Below are positions 1-10,000 of a stretch of 64,000 bases of DNA, piece by piece. Location: the NCBI GenBank assembly GCA_964036045.1, contig OZ038384.1:22063000-22126999 (forward strand), in the 5' to 3' direction. The position numbers and the translations under genes were made by a program. The notes beneath the pieces were generated by a model. That model saw nothing but the letters and a program-made list of their open reading frames with translations. It was not told the origin of the DNA and made no database searches. Every line of letters starts with the position of its first letter. Position 1 is the first letter of the stretch. This DNA is from Eutreptiella sp. 'Long Island Sound 2002' (taxonomy: Eukaryota; Euglenozoa; Euglenophyceae; Eutreptiales; Eutreptiaceae).

Positions 1-2499
1 GGAGTAAGTAAAATTGTGGATGTGACGCCGATAGAAATTACAGGCGCCCACAAAACTCCTCACGTCGTGTAGACCCTTCTTAGGGTCATCGCGAATCTGC
101 ATGTCCTGTAGGGGCTGCATCTTAGACGCGGCTGGTTTCCACCAACCATACCCCACGTGGAAACCCAAATATTCCATCTCCGCTTTCATAAACTCACATT
201 TTTCGAGTTTGATTCGGACATGGTTTTCTTGACAAACAATGAAAAATTCACGGAGGAGAAGGACATGGTCCTCTTGGGTATTAGTACCCAAACTCACGTC
301 GTCGATGTGGGCCTCCATTTCTGCACCCCGAGAAATCAACTCCTGTACTAGAGGCCTGCGCCTCAGTATGTACAAAACTTTTTTCATTAGCTCCTGGAAG
401 AGCGCTGGGGCATTAGCCACCCCAAAAGGCATAACCTTCCACTTAAAGACACGGCCCTTAGGGGTTATAAAAGCCAGCAGCTCCTGAGCTGCAGCGGTTA
501 GGTCCACCTGCCAGAAACCAGAGCGTTTGTCCATTTTGGTCTTGTACCTGCGTTTGGCAATACGCTCCAGGGTATTTTCCATGTTAGGAATACTCCCTGC
601 GTGGTTCAGGGTTTTCTTGTTGACCTCACCATAGTCAACAACCAGTCGTAGGGCAGTCGACCCTGGTTTGGCATCCAGGAAACAGGGACTGCAGTGATGG
701 GGGTAGTCCCCCTTCTTATATTCTTCAACGAGGCCAGCATCAATACATTCCTGGATCTGGCGCTCGATTTCTTCAACCTGTTCCTGTGGAGCGGGATAGG
801 GAGGACGCCTCACTCGCGTCTTTTCAAATTCAGGTTTCAGTTTCAGGTCCATCTGGACCAGTTTTTTACAAGAGAGGGGGGGCGGCAAGGCGCCGAATGC
901 CTCCTCATAGGTTATCAGCAGTTTCTTCAGTCGGGGTTCAAGGTTAAGACTCTCAAGTTTCTGCAGGAAATCCTCCTCAGCATGGAGGTTGCTCTTTCCA
1001 TGTTCTTTCTTTTTCTGCCGATCAGCAGTTTCGGCAGGCACAGAACCATCGTCCCACTCAGGAAAACATTGCTGCCCATAGTGGAGAGAATACACTAGCG
1101 GTATCTCAGGATCAGGCAGCGTATAGGACTCATCGTCCTCCTCAGACCAGATGGAGGATTTCCAGGTCCGTCTGAGGTATTGCAGCCGCTCTTGGCGCTC
1201 AATACCTTCGGCCTTCAGGTACAGCAGCCGCCGGAGTTCCTGAGTGTCATGCTCAGACAAGGGCATGTTATTAGAAGCAGGCCGCGCCAGGGCATCAGCA
1301 ATCCGGGCCACGGGTTCACCTGTGTGCATGGGCTGCATGTGTAGCACTGGTTTCCCAACAGGGGAAGCGGGCTCAGAGGTTGACTCTAGATCTACCTCCT
1401 CCAGCAACAGCTGGGCTAGGAAGGCACTGTGTTTTAGGTCAACACAGCTGGGCTCAACAGGAGGAATAGTGCTGGCGATCTCAGACAGTTGGTCGTCAGC
1501 ATCCCCCTTTACAGCTGTAGGTTCCAGATAGCCATCGGGAGACTCACACCCTGTAAGTGTGGCAGATAGGTGCTCATGAGATCGACTTTTGAGATCAGAA
1601 AGGGTCAGGCCACGATTTTCGGCCATGACCTCTTTCAGTAGCACCTGGTCTAGGTCACACAGGGGTACAGGATTGAGAGATCCATCAACGATGGACAGGA
1701 AACTGGCCCACTCAGGGGCCTGCATAGCTGTGCCTAAGTCCTCAGGCACATAGATGGGGCCGTCAGGGAGTTGCACTCTTCCCACGTTCATTCGATCTAG
1801 CATACGGCGCCAGTAAGCATGTTCACCAGAGCAGCCCCAGTCAGGGGTGCACATGACAACCCTTCCTCCCTCATAGGCGATTTTGGTTAGAACCTTCGCG
1901 AGCAGGGAGAAGGGAGGGTTAGCATACGCTAGGCCCATTGCTTTCCAGAAGAAACGGAAAGCATTCTTCAATTGTTTTGAGCAGTACAACTGCTCGATGT
2001 GCTGTTGTTGGGTCGCAAACAATTCCACCTGGATCTCATCCAGGTTTACCTGAAGGGCCGCCAGTCCATTTTCAAGAATGTGACGGGCCAATTGGTAGTT
2101 TTCAGTACGATAGTTAGTCTTGGATGCGTAGCGCAGCCCAGACTCTTTTCGTCCTGACAGCTTCAAAGGTACGGAGAACAGCCCACTGCAAAAGTCGCAG
2201 CCCAAAGAATAGGGGCGCTGGAGAGACAGCATTTCTACCTGGGGGTTTCTTCGTAGGAAGTCTGTACCAATGACGATGTCAAAGGCGTCGGTGTCCAGCA
2301 CTCTGCAGTGTTGGGTCACGGTTTCGTCGCCCAGGCATATAGTCACATCGACCCCCCCCAAGGAATGGATGGTACGCCCATCCCCTACTCTTATGGCCAC
2401 GGTCTTAGTTTTCTTGAAAGTCTTTAGCAGGCGCCGGGCCACTATGGAAAGTGTTGCACCGGTGTCAAGCACCGCTCGAAAAACTTGATCCCCTGATTT
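1..2499 (-). CDS. pol: Pol polyprotein, N-terminal part: protease, methyltransferase-like domain, reverse transcriptase (element D)
   Basis: This frame is open for 833 codons on the minus strand from just after a TGA at 2500-2502 to the window edge. Residues 12-15 are DTGA, the aspartic protease active site, and DIVIGTDF near 74-81 is the second protease motif. Residues about 155-255 resemble Dam-like methyltransferase domains, with LFA at 160-162, NPPF at 194-197 and TPDW at 218-221. RT follows: LVVDYGEV from 619, MDKRSGFWQVD from 656, KWKVMPFGV from 686 and the catalytic HIDD at 731-734, then YLGF and the NFYRR of the RT/RNase H connection. RNase H and integrase must lie outside the window. 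The frame differs from that of gag, whose stop is at 2546-2548, 46 nt upstream. No stop interrupts the visible pol, so this part may be fairly young or only recently inactivated. The lineage beyond Ty3/gypsy is not assigned. Confidence 0.85.
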
Positions 2500-2545
2500 T
2501 CAGGAGGATCCAGAAAACCAAGTCCTCCTCTTCGGAGCCGCCCCC

Positions 2546-3467
2546 CTACTCCTCATCAGGGAACTTGACATCCACCCCTGCAGATATGAGGGACCTGGCC
2601 ATCCAGGCCAATCGCCTCTTCTTGGAGCTATTCCCCTCAGGGGTAGCGTTATCCCCCTTTGGGCGCTTCTTGGGATCACCTGCGGCAGGAGGGGGTGTAG
2701 CAGCAGGAGGGGGTGTAGCAACAGGCGCTGATGAGCGCCTCTGTCGGTTAGGGGGTCCATTTTTGCCACCCCCCTTGCCACCTCCTTTACCACCTTTATC
2801 CCCATTCTGAGGGTTTTTGGTGGGTGTTTGGGTCTTCTGGCGTTCAGCCTCCTGACGCTTGAGTTTATCACTCTCGCGTTTCTTTATGTGACATTCGTCT
2901 TCGTAGTGACGATGTTTGCCACAATAGCCACGAGTGATGGTACACCTGAAATGATCCTGATGGGTCACAGGTTTCCCATCCTTGGTATGCTGCTGTCGTT
3001 TCATCTGCAGCATACAGCTACTGCGTTGATCGCAGTCAGGGGCATGACAAGGCCCCCACTTGTCATTGACAGGTTTGCAGTAGAACAAAGGGGGTGTACC
3101 TGCATCAGGTTTAACCTCATACATGGCACGTAGGTTACCCCTTCCTTTACCACCTCCCTGGTTGCGGTTAGTGGGATTTTTAGGCCCTTTCCCTTCGCCA
3201 CGTTCGGGGGTAGGGTTACCCCCTTGACTCAAGTGCTTCTTGAGGAATTTCTCCATGTGGAAATCATTCTCCCTCTCAAGAGCTAGCTCAATCAGAAAGT
3301 CCACCAGTTCATCGTACAAGTGGGTCCGACTCTTCCTCTCAGAGGTAGAGCGGCAATCATCCCACGTACGTTGGGGGATCTTACTCATGAGCCACAGGTG
3401 GGGCTCAGTGGCTCCGTAGGAGCCCACGTTCATCCGTGAAAACAGATACCCCAGGTCGCACACGTAT
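2546..3467 (-). pseudogene. gag: Gag C-terminal half of element D, separated from its N-half by element A
   Basis: About 307 codons on the minus strand, ending at a TAG (2546-2548). The part above 3467 belongs to the LTR of A, so any reading frame that starts at 3538 is chimeric. Visible features are a helical, charged segment typical of gag core ends (around 3240-3420), then several Cys/His groups (about 2870-3080, including CGKHRHYEDEC) that probably form nucleic-acid-binding knuckles, and then a Lys/Gly/Pro-rich basic tail. The family role is packaging element RNA in virus-like particles. It cannot be expressed as one protein because the N-terminal half lies 17.6 kb away. Confidence 0.75.
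3464..3467. repeat. Target-site duplication GTAT, left of element A
   Basis: GTAT directly precedes the LTR start TGAAGCGG and is repeated at 21029-21032 after the LTR end GCGTCA. It is four bases long, and the host reading frame is restored when one copy is removed. Confidence 0.85.
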
Positions 3468-6400
3468 TGAAGCGGTACCCAGAACCCCATGACCATGGTG
3501 GGGTATACAACCGGTCTCCGTGTACCCACTAACCCCATGTACGGAGGGGAAGACGCCCGGTGAAGCCCGATGAGAGCCCGGCAGGAGCGTGTCCCTTGCC
3601 GTAAAGCCCCCGTGACGGCATTCCGGCCACTTGGGGCATGTTACCATGTACCGGCAAACTGCCATTTGCCGGTATCTTACTATTTCACGCCAATCTGCCC
3701 CGCACCGCCTTCGGCCGTCAATTCGGCAGCCTAACCCTAACCACAGATGTAGGTAAGACGTGTTTGTGTGAGAGATCTGGGCATTTCAGCTATTAGCGGC
3801 CGCATCGGCAACCGATGCGTCGCCCGCTGAGATTTACACATCAGAATATCAGGAATCAACAGGGTTTTGTTTTCATATTGTCCGTAAATTTTCACGCTTC
3901 CGTTCTGATAATCAATGTTTTGACTGCTGGCGGTTGGCTCGCGACTTTAGCGTAACCGCCAGTTTAACTGTTTTTTACAGACATTTTAGCGCAATCCGTG
4001 AGGAAGACTCTAAAGTCTTCAGGAATTGCATTGATGCATCTGCAATTTTCACATTGTACACTCGCAACCTTAATCCGAATTTTTCAGGTTGTCGAAATCG
4101 GATCTTCGACTTCGACATCCCCGCACTTGATTTGACCTCTTTCGAGTGGACCTACGTGCTTCCCTATGCACGAATCAACTTTCCTTTTGTCTTGCCCTCC
4201 ATTTGTCTTAGAGATATGGGCAAAACAAAGTTGATTCGTGAGGCCACTTGTGAGGATCTTATCTCGTGCTGCTTGCGAGGAATGACAATAAGGAAGCATG
4301 GGATGTATTCACAATACTCCCGACGTAATTTAGGAAGCTTTATACGCCTTGCGTCTCCACACGTGCGCACTAGCGTAATGGATCATGGTCAAGAGGGTAG
4401 AGTTTGCGTTATAACTCTTTGGCCATGATATTGCGTGGGTTAAGATAACTTTCGAGTGTAGCGCGCGAGTGTTGTTGTTGCATAGGAACTTTCCTTGAGT
4501 TCCTATGAGCGATTGACACAAAGTTATGCCCTTGGAGGGGCATGACATATCGTGGGGGGAGCTACCTTTTTGGGCAGTATGTGGTATGTGCCATGTGTTG
4601 TGTTGCGTGCCCATTTGGCGGGTTTGGCTAAGAGCGATACACCCACCAATGGACCTCATATTGCACGAGGCTCTTCCTTATACTCCCCACGATCAATTGC
4701 AAGCCTAACCCTCGTGGAGGAAAGCTTGTGTGGCGATCCCAAAGCGATGCGTTGGGAGCAAGGTGTGTGTTTTGCAATTTTCGATATTTTCATGTGCCCA
4801 CTTGGGAAGTAGCGCTCGTGACCTTTCAAAGCGCCCCAAGTGGGGCACATATGTGGAATCAAAGGTCATTTGTGTCAAGTCACTGTGTTTAGAAGGATTG
4901 GTCGATTACTCAATCCAAGCCGAAGATATTATAATATATTTGTGCGCCTTTCAAGGCCCTTTTGGGTGTTTTTTTCGCCAATATTGCTGTTTTTTGCCCG
5001 TCATGATGTCAAGTGGCGACCGTGTATCTCAACGTTGCGCTCAATTGACATCATGACCCAAGTATGTTATGTGGGTACATACTTCGGTGCCCAACATATC
5101 TTGAACCCGGCGAATAACTCCTCTTGGGCTTGGCATACCGTGGCCGCCATGTTGGCGATTTGGGACTATCCCAAATCATGGGCTCACTTGGCGACCCTGC
5201 CATTCCCAAAACCGGAGGAGTTGGGCGACGCCCAAAAGATATGTTCGACACATATGACTTGATACCAATCCTATGGCACACTCCGGTCCAAGTCGGGCAT
5301 GTGCCTCATTTGCCCCAACCATGAGTGTGCGCATTTTCGGCCATTTTGAGCAATTTTCCACATTTTCTGCCCGCCGTGCACCATGTTCAGCCACCTCGTG
5401 CACGCCGGACTCATGGACCAATGGACCATATATGACATGGGTGTTATGGACATTGGTCCCCATGGTTCACACACCACGTGGGCGAAGCGGAGCAACCTTC
5501 GTTAGGGTGCTAGCCCAAAGTGAGTGTGGACAATTTTTCCATTTTGGCATTAGTGGACCCAATTGGGATTGTCACCACGCCGAGTGGCATTGTGACCTTT
5601 GAGAGCCAAGTGCATGGGACCCTCTGTTGGACTCCCGGTGGATGGCGTATGGAATGGCGGATCTGATCTCCATGCTGGCGTGGAGATATACTATTGGGAG
5701 CACCCCCAAATTTTGGCTCATTTCGAGCAGCCAAAATGACCCCCTTTTGGGACCCCAATTTCACCCCCCCGTGTGGTCAATTGGCGGCCCCATATCTCTA
5801 TGCCCACAGAGAGCCAGGACCTAATTTCGAGTTGTACACTCAGATACAAGTCCCAGGTCCTGCCTCCTATCCTGTGGGTCATTGGCTGTGCCCTGGCCGG
5901 GCGAGCCACGTGTGGGAATGACGCCGATTTTGGTGATTTTGGCATCATGACCCCACTTGACGAACCCGTGGTGCCCTGATGCCGGGACCTCAGAGGGAAC
6001 CAGGTTTGTTGAGGGTTCCAGGGAGTTTGTACTTGAAGGGCATAGGGTTAGTTGCCTCGTCCCTACCTCTGGCGGGTCCAGACAAGGGGTCGATTCTGGA
6101 GATTTTCGAGCTAATATCAGTTTGGGCTGAAACAGCTCATTTTCAGCTACCAACTCCTAGGGGATAATGGCGGGGCCATATCTCTGGCTCAGAGAGGAGT
6201 TGGGCCCTGCTGTTAAGGGAGCATGGGGAGCCACTGTCGGTTGGCCTTGGAGTTCCTTGTTTCCCAGGAAATCGCCTGTGGCTGGGCGGGATACCTCCCC
6301 TAGTGGCAGGGTTTCAGGGTCCGGACTGAGCAGGGCATGGGTTGTGTTTGAGCCCCCGCCCCCACCAGCCACTGAGAGGGTCGGACCTGGGATTGGGATA

Positions 6401-6653
6401 TGAGTGGGGACTGAGTGTCTTTTGTCCTGTGATGCCCTTACCCCAGTCCAGTCTTAACCCCATGTGTACATATCCTGATGTGTTGCTGTACATACTTTTG
6501 TTCCCTCGTTTGCAGAGTGGCAAGGATCCTGAAACGCTTTGTCACATGACACGAGCGTATTGATGCCCCTGTGAGCGCAGTGCTTTTCCTGCCTGCTTGC
6601 TTGTGCGTGTCACCGCAACGTCCCGTGGCCAGGCCCCCCACGGGAACGCGTCA
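3468..6653 (+). repeat. 5' LTR of element A (3,186 bp)
   Basis: It is bounded by TGAAGCGGTACC and GGGAACGCGTCA and matches 17844-21028 over its whole length with scattered substitutions and short indels. An open stretch of 164 codons (3934-4428) lies inside. It aligns with a longer open frame in the LTR of C but is broken in A's own 3' LTR, so I do not call it a gene. Promoter and polyadenylation sites must lie here but I could not place them. Confidence 0.93.
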
Positions 6654-7032
6654 AAGGCGTTTCACCGCCGCGGGGTTACCCATCCCTCGCTTGCCACTCG
6701 GGGCCACCAACCCCGAGCAGCGCGGCGCAGCAGCTCGCAGCTCGCAGCTCGCAGCGCAGCGCAGCGGCTCGCAGCGCCGCCCAGCGACAGCGCCGAGTCC
6801 GTGAAGGAAGTGCGGGGACCGGAACTCCGTCATCAACGAGTTCCCTCGGCCGACCAGCAAGGCCGCACTCCCAGCTACAGCAACCACTTCCACAACCACC
6901 GGCCGACCAGCACCGGCCGCACTCCCAGTCCAGTGCTACGTCAACCGCTTCAACAACCACCACCAGGACCAGTCTGTTGAGCGGAACGAGAGCCCACCAA
7001 GGACCTCAAGACCAAGTACGCCCCCCGCTGCC
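6654..7032 (+). other. Leader of element A between 5' LTR and gag
   Basis: It begins AAGGCGTTTCACCGCCGCGG, a stretch shared almost base for base with B and C. No TGG-initial primer-binding site is adjacent to the LTR. Around 6716-6790 there is a run of short GCTCGCAG / GCAGC repeats, also present in C. Otherwise no gene. Confidence 0.7.
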
Positions 7033-10000
7033 ATGGTAAACTGGCAAGAAGCGGGTAAGACGTGGCCGCGGCCCCACCCCCATGCGGTGCGCCTACTGCG
7101 TGGGTTGGTGTGGGACCAGCACTACCGCCACAGCCACCCCCAGTGCGAAGGCGGCATGCCCGGGAGCTTCGAGCTCCGCCAGGACATGGGCCCCGACCGC
7201 CTGCAGGCAGTCGAAGACTGGCTGCGGTTGGAAGGGTTTGCCTTCCGCTTCCAGCAGAGGCGCTGGAGGGTCTGGACCCGCCCGGACAGGCCCGGCGAAG
7301 GGCTGCGCCCCGACGGGATTGAGGAGGACGAGAAGCCCAACGTGTACCCGTCGGGCGCCTCGATCAACGTCTCCATGTGGGACATGATCGAGAAGAACTT
7401 CCCGGAACCGGGGAGCGAGCGCAGGCTGCAGGGCAGCAGCAGCAGCGCGTCTCCGGGGAAGGAGAAGCGGTCCGCTGGGGACAGGAAGCAGGACCGGAAG
7501 TGGCGGGAGTACCAGGCATCCCTGGCCGCCGAAGCCGCCCAAGGCGCCAGGGGCGGATCCCCAGCCCACAGCCCCCAGCGGACCGGTGGAGGTCACCACC
7601 CCGGCCACACCACCCTTGGCGACTTCCTGGAGGTCGCCAAGCACACCAAGGCCAAGCCCCGTCTGCTGCTCCTGAGGAAGTCAGGCCCAAGCAGCGACGT
7701 GGAGTCGGCCCACCGCGGGAGGATGCCGGCCGACCAGGCCAGCTCCAGCAGCAGCGTCGCTCCCAACCAAAGGGACGTGGCGCGCGCCTGTGAGCGCGCC
7801 TGTGGGGTGCCCTGCAACCTTTGGGTTGCCCGGCAACGGGCCACGCAGCACAACGCTGCCATGGAGGGCGCCGTCGGCATCGCCCAGCAGGAGACTGCGG
7901 AGTGGGCGCATAGCATGGCCATCCACGCCTCGACCGTGGAGGCCATTGCGGCCGGACTCACAGCCGCAGCCCCCCATGAGGCAGCGATTGCCCAGGTCAA
8001 GGGTGAGGTGGCGGCAGCTGACGAGGAAGCCCGCCTGACGAAGGAGGCCATTGCCCGCAAGGAGGCCGAGGTGAAGGCGCTGGAAGAGGCGCTTGCCCAA
8101 GAGAGGGCAAAGAAGGAGGCGGAGGAAAGGGCCCACGCCGAGGCAACGGCTAAGGCCCAGGCGGACGCCGCCAAGAAGGACGCCATCGAGGCCGCGCGAC
8201 GGAAGGTCGCTGAGGAGAGGGCCAAGACGGAGGCGGAGTTGGCGGCGTTGGAAGCGGAGAAAGCTCGGCTGCAGCAGGCCCGGGAAGCCGAAGCGGCTCG
8301 TGCCCGGGAGGAAGCCGAAGGGGGAGCTGCCGCAGCCACAGCCGCCGCGATGGAGGAGGCGGAGGCCAAGCTCCGCCGCGAGACTCCCCCGGGAGGATCC
8401 CGAGTGGAGACCCTTCGAAAGCTTTTCGAAGGGGACGCCTCCTCCAAGATGACGCTGGACGAGGTCGACACAGGCAGCAGTGGGAGCAGTGGCCCCACCG
8501 CCTACCGACGGAGGAAGGGTAAGGGGAAGACCCCCGAGAGGCCACGGAGGCCAGCGGGTGGACACCCCCAGGACTCCGACCCCTTCTTCACCGCCAGCGA
8601 CGGGGATGAACGAGGCCGCAGACATCGCCGAGGAGTGGCTGGCGGAGGAGGCGGAGACGTCTCCATGGAGCCGGAAGGTGAGGATGAGGATCCCCCTCCT
8701 CCCGACCGAAGCTCAGAGTCTTCCGAGACCGAGACGCCTAGGTGGGGCGACATGGACGAGGAGGATGACATGGACTTCGACATCACAAAGAAGCCCCCAT
8801 CCTCGGACCCACCGAGGCGACCCGGCAGAGGCCCACCGGGACCCCCTGGCGGAGGACCATCAGGACCCCCTGGAGGACGCTCACCAAGTGGACCCCCTGG
8901 AGGCGGACCACCGGGCGGGGGAGGACCCCCTGGACCGGGCGGACCCGGCGGAGGCCCTCCTGGAGGACCCCCTGGGGACCCCGACGACCCACCAGGGGAC
9001 GGCGACCCGGATGCCACCCGGCGGTGGATTGTCTACCTCCGCAGGAGGGTCCACCTCCTCCAGCGCGAGGTAGACACGGGCAAGGGCGAGATGACTCGCA
9101 TCGCCAGGGTCGCCGCGCGCGCACAGAGAGAGCTGGACATCGCCAGGATGGAGATGGTCAAGAGCGCCAGCGTCGCCACTGCCACCCAGAAGCTGCTGGA
9201 CATCGCAAGGGGCGAGACCAGGTCGCTGAACAAGGTCATCAGCGGCCTGCAGCAGAGGCTGGACGCGCTGGAAGCCCGTGGAAGCGTCAGCAGCGACCAC
9301 CCACCCCTGGAGTCTGGCTCGTCAGACGACGGCTGGGGACCCGGACCAGGTCCAGGCAGACCCCACGCCCCCGGCGGAGCCCCCAGGAGTCGCCCCAGCG
9401 GCACTGCCCCCTCTCTCACCGCCCCCTCTCACCACAGCGCTGGCCGCCGCAATGAGCGCGTGCCGCCCGGCAGTGGCAGCGAGGATTGGCGTGATGAGTG
9501 GCTCAGCGCGGAGTACCACAACCGCCGTGCTCCACCGCGGACACCGGTACGCCCCCGACGCCCCGCACCAGCCCCGGAGCCAATCCCAATGGCTGGTGGA
9601 CGTTATGGTGGACTCAGGGATGAGGTCCCCAGAAGAGACGTGGAGTGGGATGTCGGCAGAGGTGAGGACCTGGACCTGGACCTGGAGGAGTTTGACATTT
9701 TCCCGCCGCGTGGTGTACGACGGGAGGCCACTGAACGCAGCCGCCGGCGCCGTGATGAGGAGGCGTACATGGAAGGTGTACGGCGTGAACATCTGGGTTC
9801 AGCGTACATGGAGGAACCACGGCGTACCCACGCGGATACCAGGGAGGAGATGGAAGTGGCAGCCGTGGGAGTCCGTGGGAGAGGCCGATGGGAAGCTCGG
9901 TCGACCTCGCGGCCGGCGTTCATGGTCTCTAAGGCCGCGGATGCCGCCGTGTGGGAAGACCTGAAGGACATCAAGCCCCCCATGTACGATGGCAACCCCC

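Larger units (their letters stand above)
1..3467 (-). mobile_element. Ty3/gypsy element D, 3' portion (gag C-half and pol), open at left edge
   Basis: Read on the minus strand this stretch gives the second half of a gag gene and then pol as far as the RT connection, where the window ends. The first half of the same gag lies at 21033-22323. The 17.6-kb element A between them is flanked by GTAT copies (3464-3467 and 21029-21032), and joining the two halves after removing A and one GTAT keeps the frame (…ISEY then VCDLGY…). The RT belongs to the Ty3/gypsy class but is clearly a different lineage from A, B and C. Confidence 0.9.

Noticed and set aside
157-2488. Several plus-strand open frames of 60-134 codons
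   Set aside because: They lie opposite the continuous minus-strand pol of D, which has clear protease and RT motifs.
3405-3665. Minus-strand frames crossing the left edge of A (to 3538 or 3665)
   Set aside because: They join D gag to LTR sequence and are created by the insertion.
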